Positions 1-7,509 of a DNA stretch of 64,000 nucleotides are shown one piece after another. Position numbers and translations under genes: made by a program. The DNA lies in assembly GCA_965662565.1 (NCBI GenBank), contig CBFIHS010000001.1:1-64000 (forward strand), given 5' to 3'. Source of the DNA: UBA5109 sp965662565 (GTDB lineage: Bacteria > Pseudomonadota > Gammaproteobacteria > Pseudomonadales > Pseudohongiellaceae). The notes beneath the pieces were generated by a model. The model made no database searches, had not been told where the DNA came from, and saw only the letters and a list, made by a program, of their open reading frames with translations. Positions within the stretch are counted from its first letter, which is position 1, and each line of letters starts with the position of its first letter.

Positions 1-965
1 AGCCATTCTCTCCAAGCCGTACCCTCTTCCAATGCTTCGGGTTTAGCGTATGGCTCAGTCAATTTCGCTGCGGCAGAAAATATTTCATAACACCCCCAAG
101 ACTGTGCCGTTAACATTTCTAGACCGGCGTCAGTTAGGATATCGCTAAGCTTAAGTTCTGGATGCCCAACCTGTAAGCCACCCATTCGCATAATGAAATA
201 ACCACTATTGGCAGGTATCCCTAAATCATAAAATGATAAATCTAGATGCCTAGAAGCTGGAGCCAGCGGCACAGAACCGACTAAAGTAAACTCAGGAGCA
301 TATTCCTCAGCAATATGAGCTACCCATAAAGCACTTTGACCACCTTGCGAGAAACCATAGACGCCAATTTCTGTTCCAGCCATAGCCTGATCAAATTTGT
401 TTGCCGCTCTGGCAATATCCAAGGAAGCCTTAGCTTGTAAGTCTCCTTGCAAATAAGCCGTTGGACCAGGCACTCCAGAGCCTTGATAGTCACTCATAAC
501 AACAACATAACCACGAGCTAAAAGTTCATCTATAGCAGGTACCCTAGGGCCCACTCCATCAAAACCCTCCAATTCATTCCTAGAAGGGGCGCAGGAATCT
601 TGGGTTCCCGTTGTACCAGTTGCCCAAATAACCATCGGGCGTTTAGTTTGCGTTGGAATGCGAGGCACATAAATTTCACCCGAGACATATTCCAATTGAC
701 CGGTGGCACCCTCACTCACATAAATCACGTTCCAAGCTTTTGCATTTAAAGGCGCATCCTGCCTTTCTTGAACCCAGTAAATATCCCCTCTACTGGCACT
801 TTCTGGCACGACTCTAGGGATTACATCCCAAAAAGATGAGCCGGCCGGGCCTTGGCTTACTTCACTTGAAAGTTCTTGAGCCTGCGCCTGAAGTATGAAA
901 GCGCTTAAAAGCGGGAGTGAAAAAAACATGACTACTAGTATTTTTACTATTTTTATTATTTTCAT
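1..965 (-). CDS. Secretory lipase (LIP family) alpha/beta hydrolase, C-terminus cut by window edge
   Basis: The reading frame is open from an ATG at 965 to the left edge, about 321 codons, so the C-terminus is missing. The first 30 or so residues form a signal peptide (hydrophobic run, then LQAQAQ), implying export. The body fits the secretory lipase family: WATGTTGTQDSCAPS, a VVMSDYQGSGVPGPTAY stretch and the nucleophile elbow GFSQGGQ around residue 205, where Ser is the predicted nucleophile. The catalytic Asp and His are expected further in or outside the window. Such enzymes hydrolyse esters or triacylglycerols outside the cytoplasm. It stands alone, and the next gene to the right is a secreted cupin in the same direction, 154 bp away. 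Family assignment is good; substrate is unknown. Confidence 0.8.
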   Translation of the reverse strand, partial: MKIIKIVKILVVMFFSLPLLSAFILQAQAQELSSEVSQGPAGSSFWDVIPRVVPESASRGDIYWVQERQDAPLNAKAWNVIYVSEGATGQLEYVSGEIYVPRIPTQTKRPMVIWATGTTGTQDSCAPSRNELEGFDGVGPRVPAIDELLARGYVVVMSDYQGSGVPGPTAYLQGDLQAKASLDIARAANKFDQAMAGTEIGVYGFSQGGQSALWVAHIAEEYAPEFTLVGSVPLAPASRHLDLSFYDLGIPANSGYFIMRMGGLQVGHPELKLSDILTDAGLEMLTAQSWGCYEIFSAAAKLTEPYAKPEALEEGTAWREW

Positions 966-1119
966 TATGTATCCGATGTTTTACATGCTTAGCGAGATTG
1001 CCTAGGGAGCATTCTTGATTCAAAAAAGATTCCCCAATGCAATAAGCTTAAGTGTTATTGATTTAGTATCAATTCGCTTCCTTACTTACCTTACTTACCT
1101 CAGTTACTCGCTTTAATTA

Positions 1120-1572
1120 CTAGTCTGAATTTTTCACATAAACTGTTTCCACAGGTCCTACCCCCTTGATTTCTACCACAGTAGCAACATCTATAGCACC
1201 ATCGTAATGAGGAAGCCCTGCAGGATGAAACATATGCCCTCCAGCTTTGATAGGCGTAGCCCTAGCCATGTCCTCACTGCTGTCGGTACCAGCAAACCAA
1301 GAGCCCTCAATAACCGTGATAAAACGATCAGCAGTATGATAGTGTGCCCTACTTGACATACCAGCTGGGAACCTTACTCGATAAATATAAATCCCTTCTT
1401 CTTCAGGGTGACCAACAATGTACTTTCTTTGGAGCTCAGTAGAATTCAAGTCCCATTCTATTTCATCAAGTTGAACAATCTCGAAACCACCCTCCACTTC
1501 TTGTGCCATAGACTGAAAAGCATAAAAAGGAAAAATGATTAGAAGCGACAAACAAAGCCGTAATCTACTCAT
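1120..1572 (-). CDS. Secreted small cupin-domain protein
   Basis: 150 aa with a clear N-terminal signal peptide ending near SMAQ. The rest is one cupin barrel: the first motif is in RAHYHTADRFITVIEGSW (His-X-His and a Glu) and the second in GGHMFHPAGLPHYDG, so metal ligands appear intact. The start ATG at 1572 follows a strong AGGGGG ribosome site. Single-domain secreted cupins of this kind have no fixed role; they may bind metal or modify small molecules in the periplasm. It lies between a secretory lipase and a small lipoprotein, all leftward, but with gaps of 78-154 bp that leave room for separate promoters. Confidence 0.75.
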   Translation of the reverse strand: MSRLRLCLSLLIIFPFYAFQSMAQEVEGGFEIVQLDEIEWDLNSTELQRKYIVGHPEEEGIYIYRVRFPAGMSSRAHYHTADRFITVIEGSWFAGTDSSEDMARATPIKAGGHMFHPAGLPHYDGAIDVATVVEIKGVGPVETVYVKNSD

Positions 1573-1650
1573 GTGTACCCCCTAATATCGTAAATTTTAT
1601 TTTTATTTTATTTCGACTTAGTGCTTAGCTAGAAAAACTTGGAATTCTTA

Positions 1651-2028
1651 TTAATTAAGAAAACCGTTCAGTTTTTCAGAAGCAGCGTATTTCAATTCCG
1701 CTTCTTTTTCAGCAGCCATATCTTGTGCTGCTTGTTCAGCTTCAGCTTTGACTTCATCCACTTTAGCTTCACCCATAGCTTCTGCTTGTTGTACCGCCTC
1801 ATCTATCCGAGCTTCAGCAACAGCAACGGTTTCCGCAAGGACTTCTTCAGCTTGTTCCACAATATTTTCAGCTTCTGCTTGCATACTCTCCATGGTTTGA
1901 TTTGATGAAGATGATTCGCTTGGTGTGCTCATTTGTGAACTTGAAGATGAAGCGCTTTCATCAGAACCACAGGCAACAAGAAATATTGAACTCAATAAAC
2001 AAAACACAAATAAACTAATTTTTTTCAT
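1651..2028 (-). CDS. Small lipoprotein, Ala/Glu-rich coiled coil
   Basis: 125 aa. The N-terminus MKKISLFVFCLLSSIFLVAC is a lipoprotein signal with a LVAC lipobox, followed by GSDES and a Ser-rich linker (residues 22-45). Residues 46-115 are almost entirely Ala, Glu, Val, Gln and Lys with heptad-like spacing, predicting a long amphipathic helix or coiled coil, somewhat like Lpp-type or apolipoprotein-like envelope proteins. No domain is recognised. It is probably anchored in the outer or inner membrane as an envelope structural or stress protein. The role is inferred from composition only. Confidence 0.7.
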   Translation of the reverse strand: MKKISLFVFCLLSSIFLVACGSDESASSSSSQMSTPSESSSSNQTMESMQAEAENIVEQAEEVLAETVAVAEARIDEAVQQAEAMGEAKVDEVKAEAEQAAQDMAAEKEAELKYAASEKLNGFLN

Positions 2029-2515
2029 ACTAGAACCTCATGTCTTAAAGAATTAATAACAAAAACAGTATCAAAGATTTTGAAGAAGAAGGAAAGCACA
2101 GTATTTTTAAGTCAAACAAGCAGTAGTACAGCTGATCGTTTCATTCGTATATAACAGAAAATAACCTGTTAAACCGTAAAAAAAGCAAAGGCTCCTTGAT
2201 ATACCTCAGTACTATAAGAGAACTGATATAATAGAATAAACAATAAATAGAGAGTTCAATGTACACGACATACTATAGCATTATATCGCTTAATTGTTAT
2301 GCTATATTACAATTATTATATAGAAATGGTAAGGTTAGTTAACCATAAGCAAATATTGGCTTGTAGCGATAAAACCAAAAATATTGAAGGCCTTATTTAC
2401 AGAGAAAAATGACGGCAATTTATAATTTTAATCAATACTTATTAATAAAAACCAAAAAAAATATTGATCTAAGCTAACTATAATAATGAAAATAATTTTA
2501 GGAATCTCAATCATT
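2029..2515. other. 487-bp AT-rich intergenic region upstream of pobA
   Basis: No credible gene is visible on either strand. It separates the leftward lipoprotein gene from rightward pobA and must hold both promoters. The most regular element is a dyad with 7-bp arms TAATTGT (2291-2297) and ACAATTA (2309-2315) around an 11-nt spacer. A second, weaker nested dyad is ATGGT...ACCAT at 2326-2346. Either could be an operator, but no pobR-like regulator gene lies next to pobA, so the regulator is not identified. Confidence 0.35.
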
Positions 2516-3697
2516 ATGAAAACTCAAATCGCAATTATTGGTTCTGGACCATCGGGGCTTTTACTCGGGCAACTCTTAACCAACGCCGGTATCGACAATA
2601 TTATTTTGGAGAGGTCCAGCGCAGAACACGTATTGAGCAGAATTCGTGCTGGTGTGCTTGAGGAAGGTTTTGTGGAAATGGTACGCGAAGCTGGGGTTGC
2701 CGAAAGAATGGATAAAGAAGGCATACCTCATGGCGGCTTTAACATTGCTATACGAGGCGAGATGCGTAGAGTAGATCTTGAAAAACACAGTGGCGGTAGA
2801 AAAGTCATGGTTTATGGTCAAACTGAAATAACCAAAGACTTAATGGACGCTCGCCATAAGACTGATGCGCAATCTATCTACGAAGTTGAAAATGTAAAAA
2901 TTCATGACCCAAAAACCGACAACCCTTATGTCACTTATGAAAAAGACGGTGTTGAACACAGAATCGATTGTGACTACGTAGCTGGTTGTGACGGCTTCCA
3001 TGGTGTTTCAAGACCAACAATTCCAGAGTCAGTCCGAACAGAATACGAAAAAATTTATCCAGTTGGTTGGCTGGGAATACTTTCAGATACTCCTCCGATT
3101 GCCGAAGAACTAATTTACGGCATCAGTGAAAGAGGCTTTTTACTTTGCAGCATGCGCTCAGAGACTCGAAGCCGATATTACGTCGATGTCAGTTTAGACG
3201 AGAAAGTTGAAGATTGGTCAGATGATCGGTTCTGGGACGAACTAAAAAGCCGTCTCCCTAAAGAGGTTGTTGGCGATTTGGTTACTGGCCCATCTATCGA
3301 AAAGAGTATTGCTCCGCTAAGAAGTTTTGTTACTGAGCCAATGCAATACGGTCGACTTTTCTTAGTAGGAGATGCCGCTCATATCGTTCCTCCTACAGGC
3401 GCAAAAGGCTTGAATCTAGCGAGCAGTGATGTGAACTATCTCTATCGCATCATGCTCAAGGTTTACAAGGAAAACCAACCCGAAGCCATCGAGCAATATT
3501 CAGAACTTTGTTTACGGCGCATTTGGAAAGCAGAACGCTTCTCGTGGTGGATGACCACTATGATGCATCATTTATCAGATGATCCATTTGAAAGAAAAGT
3601 CATCGATAGTGAACTGGATTATTTCACGAGCACAGATGCAGGCTTAAGAGTTGTTGCTGAGAACTATGTCGGCCTACCTTATGAGGAAGTTATATAA
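2516..3697 (+). CDS. pobA: 4-hydroxybenzoate 3-monooxygenase
   Basis: FAD-dependent aromatic hydroxylase converting 4-hydroxybenzoate to protocatechuate with NADPH and O2 in the cytoplasm. The ATG at 2516 follows AGGAATC and gives 393 aa, matching the usual 394 aa; an earlier in-frame ATG at 2486 adds ten unneeded residues. The dinucleotide-binding motif IIGSGPSG is at residues 6-13. The PobA-typical SRIRAGVLEEG is near residue 43, and the second FAD motif VGDAAHIVPPTGAKGLNLA is near residue 285. It is not adjacent to protocatechuate-cleavage genes here, so downstream steps must be encoded elsewhere. A hairpin at 3709-3730 follows the stop. Confidence 0.93.
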   Translation: MKTQIAIIGSGPSGLLLGQLLTNAGIDNIILERSSAEHVLSRIRAGVLEEGFVEMVREAGVAERMDKEGIPHGGFNIAIRGEMRRVDLEKHSGGRKVMVYGQTEITKDLMDARHKTDAQSIYEVENVKIHDPKTDNPYVTYEKDGVEHRIDCDYVAGCDGFHGVSRPTIPESVRTEYEKIYPVGWLGILSDTPPIAEELIYGISERGFLLCSMRSETRSRYYVDVSLDEKVEDWSDDRFWDELKSRLPKEVVGDLVTGPSIEKSIAPLRSFVTEPMQYGRLFLVGDAAHIVPPTGAKGLNLASSDVNYLYRIMLKVYKENQPEAIEQYSELCLRRIWKAERFSWWMTTMMHHLSDDPFERKVIDSELDYFTSTDAGLRVVAENYVGLPYEEVI

Positions 3698-3708
3698 GGA
3701 TTGAGATC

Positions 3709-3730
3709 TGACTGGCAAGGATGCCAGTCA
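3709..3730. terminator. Perfect 8-bp hairpin between convergent genes
   Basis: Arms TGACTGGC and GCCAGTCA with a 6-nt loop lie between the end of pobA (3697) and the convergent end of the next gene (3749). There is no long T run on either side, so it is an atypical bidirectional terminator or mRNA 3' stabiliser. Confidence 0.5.
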
Positions 3731-3748
3731 AAGGTTTCTGCTTTAGCA

Positions 3749-4513
3749 TTAAAAATATCTATAGGCTGAAAAAACCAGAGAATTGAACCAGGCAAAATTA
3801 TAGACTTCATCACCATCTACTCCCCCTTCCAACATTCTGTATCCTAAGTTCATGCCCCAATCCTTGTTCACCGCATAATTAAGTTTAGCGCTAATATCAA
3901 AAGCTCGCCCTGGCCCGCCGGCCAAACCATCAGCATCCGCAAACACTGACCAACGGTCATTGAAGCGATAACGACCCGCTAGATAGAGCAGTGGAACAAA
4001 GCCTACATTATCATCCGTAGTGCTAATATTACCCTGCCGAAGAGTGACTTCTGCATCTCGGATTTTGCCAGTAAAACCAAACCATATATCGGCTTTTTCA
4101 CTTTCAAAATAATGGTACTGATAACCCACACGCCAAGAGTTGAATCGATATTTAATACTTAAGTTTTCAGTATTTGAGAAAGTCTGACCATTGTAATTAA
4201 TTTGCGCTGCTGCGCGCCCCTCTTCTGTGTATGAAAATGGAGACAGCACAAAACGTAGAGCATGTTTATTATTAAAGTGATACTCACCATTAACTCGCAC
4301 TTGCCCCCACGGCCCATCACCTATTATTTTTTTAGCGGAAAATCGTGTACCCCGTTGATCACTGGGAATTTGAATGGTGTTTTTATTCTGCCAAGCCGAA
4401 GCAAATTCTACTTCCAAACGATGCTGCAGAGTTTGAGCCGATACCGGTACAGCTAAATAAAAACTCAACAAAAGTAACAATACTGTTATTTTCTTAAACG
4501 CTATTTTGAACAT
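3749..4513 (-). CDS. Probable outer-membrane beta-barrel protein
   Basis: 254 aa from ATG at 4513, which has a GGGGA ribosome site about 8 nt upstream; the earlier ATG at 4528 has none. A signal peptide (FKKITVLLLLLSFYLAVPVSAQ) is followed by alternating polar and aromatic segments typical of short outer-membrane barrels: NGEYHFNNKHALRFVLSPF, WRVGYQYHYFE, YLAGRYRFNDRWSVFADADG, DWGMNLGYRMLEGG. It ends in YRYF, consistent with a C-terminal Phe barrel signature. No specific family is recognised. It is convergent with pobA, and the TetR gene lies upstream in the same direction. Function, such as a small-molecule channel, is speculative. Confidence 0.7.
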   Translation of the reverse strand: MFKIAFKKITVLLLLLSFYLAVPVSAQTLQHRLEVEFASAWQNKNTIQIPSDQRGTRFSAKKIIGDGPWGQVRVNGEYHFNNKHALRFVLSPFSYTEEGRAAAQINYNGQTFSNTENLSIKYRFNSWRVGYQYHYFESEKADIWFGFTGKIRDAEVTLRQGNISTTDDNVGFVPLLYLAGRYRFNDRWSVFADADGLAGGPGRAFDISAKLNYAVNKDWGMNLGYRMLEGGVDGDEVYNFAWFNSLVFSAYRYF

Positions 4514-4585
4514 TACAGAGATCCCCATCAGTTCATTCAGTAGTACGTGCTAGAAAAGCCAATGGCTCAATTCTACTGAAGACAA

Positions 4586-5188
4586 CTACTGTATTGAGAG
4601 CAGCATTAAAACAGACTTATCGGCTAATTTTTGCAATGCTTTTTTAGGCTCTCCAGAACGGACTCTAATCGCTAAACTGTGTAACAAAGCCTGCAACAAT
4701 TTACTTAGGGTTCTTGCATCGACCTCTCTGTTCAACTGGTCTTGTTTAATAGCTTTCTTTATTTTTGCGTAGATTAATCCGTCAAGATGGTTTATCACAC
4801 TGAGTAAATCAGCCTGTACTTCTGGATGAATTATAGCTGCTGAAGGAGCAGTACACCAAAGCATACACCCTCCTGCCATATCATTACTTGAGTATAGATC
4901 GAGTGCAGCCCGATAGAAATTTCGAAAACCTAAGCTAATGTCCTCTTCCTCAAGAATTTCTTCTTGAAAGGATTGATCCATTTGCTCACCAAATTGAGCT
5001 AAAGCCTGCCGATAAATTGCTTCTTTATCTCCAAAGGCTCGATAGATACTGGGCCGATTCATTCCCATCGCCACTGAAAGGTCATCTAAAGATGTCCCAC
5101 TGTATCCTTTTAACCAAAAGACTGAACCTGCTGCTTTGATGGCTTCGACAGCATCATACTTTTTTGGGCGACCACGTTGCTTCAACAT
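4586..5188 (-). CDS. TetR/AcrR-family transcriptional regulator
   Basis: 200 aa from ATG at 5188. The N-terminal helix-turn-helix is typical: RGRPKKYDAVEAIKAAGSVF, then YSGTSLDDLSVAMGMNRPSIYRAFGDKEAIY. The remainder is a helical ligand-binding domain containing a WCTAPSAA segment. A possible earlier ATG at 5206 lies inside the large dyad at 5191-5247, so the start at 5188, just after the dyad, is preferred; neither has a strong ribosome site. It is divergent from the GST gene at 5268. By family habit it should repress itself and the GST through the shared dyad, released by a small aromatic or electrophilic ligand. The ligand is unknown. Confidence 0.88.
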   Translation of the reverse strand: MLKQRGRPKKYDAVEAIKAAGSVFWLKGYSGTSLDDLSVAMGMNRPSIYRAFGDKEAIYRQALAQFGEQMDQSFQEEILEEEDISLGFRNFYRAALDLYSSNDMAGGCMLWCTAPSAAIIHPEVQADLLSVINHLDGLIYAKIKKAIKQDQLNREVDARTLSKLLQALLHSLAIRVRSGEPKKALQKLADKSVLMLLSIQ

Positions 5189-5190
5189 AT

Positions 5191-5247
5191 TTGTACCAGT
5201 TCGCATAATAATACTTGATTTAGATATTATTATACGAGATAGTACAA
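5191..5247. promoter_or_regulatory. 57-bp nested dyad, probable TetR operator
   Basis: Outer arms TTGTAC (5191-5196) and GTACAA (5242-5247) and inner arms ATAATAATA (5205-5213) and TATTATTAT (5225-5233) are perfect, with equal 8-nt spacers on both sides and an 11-nt centre. Even the spacers share TCGY in matching positions. It fills the space between the divergent tetR and GST genes, exactly where a TetR operator belongs. AT-rich inner arms probably overlap the -10 elements. Confidence 0.7.
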
Positions 5248-5267
5248 AAAGATGTTATGAGTAATTT

Positions 5268-6194
5268 ATGCCTAGAATCGATCAAGTTAAGAGCCACATA
5301 GTTCCTCAACTACAAGGCTTGCATCTCTTCCATTTTGATGGGGCAACATGCGCCCAACGGGTTCGCTTTGTTCTTGGTGAAAAAGGCTTGGCCCGTGGCC
5401 GCGAAGTAAAATTCGATGACTGTGGGCCTGACGCATCAAAAGGACAAGAAAACCACTGGGTAAGCAGAGTAATCTCTCTCGTAAAAAAAGATAATATGAC
5501 GCAAGTCTACGCTGAGATACATCCGAACATGGTGGTTCCTGCTTTGGTTCACGACGGGCAACTCTATCTTGAATCTATGGATATTATTGAATACCTCGAC
5601 CAAGCATTTGGTGGCTCTCAGTTTGTGCCTATAGAACCCTCATTACGTGAATCAACAATGGCTTTAGTCGAGCAAGCTAAGGAACTGCACACATCAATTA
5701 GATATACGACGTTTTATTGGGGCTTAGGGCGATTGGCCATGCTCAATAAAAAAGAACGTGAAAAGCTAGTAGAACTTGCCGCTCAAGGCCCAGACGGAGA
5801 AGATCTTGTCCATTTTTATAATGGCTATAGCACCAGAACTATCCCTTATAGCGTCTATGAAAACCACCTTTTGAAACTTCATGATGCCTTCAATGAACTG
5901 GACACATTATTGCAAGATGGTCGTGCTTTCGTAATGGGAGATAACATTACCATTGCTGATGTTTTTTGGTCGATGAAGCTTTTGCGCTTACTTGAAACGG
6001 GTTATCGATTTGCTGATTATCACCCTGCTGTTTATGAGTGGTTTCAACGCATGTATCAGAGACCCGCCTTTCAAAATGAAGTGATGGGTAAAAACCGACT
6101 GGGACATCGAATCTGGCGAACCAAGGCCGCTATCGAAAGGTTATTTGGCGCAGGCATGGATAAAGCACTAAAAAGAGCATTAGCAAATAGGTAA
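5268..6194 (+). CDS. Glutathione S-transferase family protein, long form
   Basis: 308 aa, longer than the usual 200-230 aa. The thioredoxin-like N-domain starts near residue 20: LFHFDGATCAQRVRFVLGEKG carries a Cys-x-x-Arg at the catalytic loop. VVPALVHDGQLYLESMDIIEYL gives the cis-Pro and the glutathione-binding Glu-Ser. The C-terminal helical domain includes VMGDNITIADVFW, the conserved N-capping motif. About 30 extra residues sit in the first domain (the insertion around GPDASKGQENHWVSR). It would conjugate glutathione to, or isomerise, an electrophilic compound. It is divergent from TetR and followed 22 bp later by an HD-domain gene, probably one transcript. Confidence 0.82.
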   Translation: MPRIDQVKSHIVPQLQGLHLFHFDGATCAQRVRFVLGEKGLARGREVKFDDCGPDASKGQENHWVSRVISLVKKDNMTQVYAEIHPNMVVPALVHDGQLYLESMDIIEYLDQAFGGSQFVPIEPSLRESTMALVEQAKELHTSIRYTTFYWGLGRLAMLNKKEREKLVELAAQGPDGEDLVHFYNGYSTRTIPYSVYENHLLKLHDAFNELDTLLQDGRAFVMGDNITIADVFWSMKLLRLLETGYRFADYHPAVYEWFQRMYQRPAFQNEVMGKNRLGHRIWRTKAAIERLFGAGMDKALKRALANR

Positions 6195-6216
6195 ACAACA
6201 CTTTGGGAAATGGCAT

Positions 6217-6960
6217 ATGAATAAAGTCAATTCAAAGGTAAAGCTTGCGAGTGATCCAGGTCAACTTCACTCTTGTGTTATGTTGCCGCGTTTCATTGGC
6301 ATGGACCTAAGACTTGCAAAAGAAAAGTTCAAAAGAAAAATTGGTTTACGTGAGCTTATCAAACTTGTACCCGATGCTTACCAAATACCCGATTCAACAA
6401 TTGCCAAACAAGCAACTGAACTGGTTCGAGAAATTTCAAGTGAGCTCCTCTTAAACCATTGCTATAGAACCTATTTTTTCGGATGCATATTAGCGCATCA
6501 AGATGGTCTTAAATTTGATCGAGAAGTCTTTTATTTATCAAGCATCATGCATGACTTAGGACTGACTGAAAAACATGCGCATGATTTTGGATCATTCGAG
6601 TACCTTGGTGCTAAACAGGCTTATAACTTTTGCACTAATCATAACTACGATGAAAAAAAATCAGCTCTGGTTCATGATGCCATTGCTTTACATTCTGCTA
6701 TTGGTATCGCACACACTAAAGAACCTGAAGTGGCGCTCGTACATTTTGGCGCCGGTGTCGATGTGATTGGAATTCGCTATGATGAAATTCCAACACATAC
6801 TTTGGCAGAAATATTAGAAAATTATCCACGCTATGATTTCAAAAAATTATTTACAGAGTTACTTCTGAAGCAAGCAAAGATTAAACCGGATAGCCACATT
6901 GCAACTCATATGAAACTAGGACTGGGTAAAAAAATCAAAAGCACTGCATTTTCGAGTTGA
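6217..6960 (+). CDS. HD-domain metal-dependent hydrolase
   Basis: 247 aa. An HD domain is visible from about residue 85: NHCYRTYFFG, then SSIMHDLGLT (the His-Asp pair) and HDAIALHSAIGIA. The arrangement resembles cyanamide-hydratase-like HD proteins rather than signalling phosphodiesterases. No signal peptide is present, so it is cytoplasmic. It starts 22 bp after the GST, suggesting cotranscription and control by the TetR operator. The reaction cannot be told from the sequence; hydrolysis or hydration of a small molecule made or detoxified together with the GST is plausible. Confidence 0.75.
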   Translation: MNKVNSKVKLASDPGQLHSCVMLPRFIGMDLRLAKEKFKRKIGLRELIKLVPDAYQIPDSTIAKQATELVREISSELLLNHCYRTYFFGCILAHQDGLKFDREVFYLSSIMHDLGLTEKHAHDFGSFEYLGAKQAYNFCTNHNYDEKKSALVHDAIALHSAIGIAHTKEPEVALVHFGAGVDVIGIRYDEIPTHTLAEILENYPRYDFKKLFTELLLKQAKIKPDSHIATHMKLGLGKKIKSTAFSS

Positions 6961-7079
6961 CGGACATTCTGATCGATATCAAAAAGCCTGAATTATCGAT
7001 TCTAAAAATTAGGAGTCACTTTATTTTCTAAAGCCTTCTCTGCTAGACTCAAAAGAAAAATAATAATAAGAGACAAAAA

Positions 7080-7496
7080 ATGATTCCTTCAATTCAGTCA
7101 AGAGTAGGTATTCTTAGTTTCAGCATTCGAGCATGCAGCCAAGCTTTGGTATTATTGCTTATTAGCATCTACCTACCTTTATCAGCCTCTGCACACCACT
7201 CAACTTCTATGTTTGACAGCGACCAAACGGCCGTAGTCACTGGAGTTGTCTTGAACATCCAACTCAAAAACCCACACAGCATGATTTACATCCTCACAAG
7301 CGATGAAGAAGGCAATGAGGTCCAATGGGCGCTAGAAGCAGAACCCATGAGTACGCTTACCAGAAACGGATGGACTTCCACGACTTTAAAAGTTGGCGAT
7401 ACTGTCACTGCTTATGGTGGACCTGCTCGTAATGGTAGCCCAGCTATGATACTTCGGGCGATTCAACTCCCTGATGGTAGAGTTATGAGAACTTAA
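7080..7496 (+). CDS. DUF6152 family secreted protein
   Basis: 138 aa with a signal peptide ending in ASA, after which HHSTSMFDSDQ begins the DUF6152 domain. Other family-like stretches are VTGVVLNIQLKNPHSMIYI, VQWALEAEPMSTLTRNGW and LKVGDTVTAYGGPARNGSP. The fold is expected to be a small beta domain and no enzymatic residues are evident. It is followed after 13 bp by a larger secreted protein, a pairing I recall from environmental genomes. Function unknown. Confidence 0.75.
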   Translation: MIPSIQSRVGILSFSIRACSQALVLLLISIYLPLSASAHHSTSMFDSDQTAVVTGVVLNIQLKNPHSMIYILTSDEEGNEVQWALEAEPMSTLTRNGWTSTTLKVGDTVTAYGGPARNGSPAMILRAIQLPDGRVMRT

Positions 7497-7509
7497 TTCT
7501 GGAGCTCTA

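Noticed and set aside
1081..1099. Tandem CTTACTTAC repeats
   Set aside because: Only two 9-bp copies in an intergenic gap; too short to call a repeat element.
1639..1905. Plus-strand ORF opposite the small lipoprotein
   Set aside because: It is the reverse frame of an Ala/Glu-rich helix gene, giving a Phe/Ser-rich product with no signal or domain.
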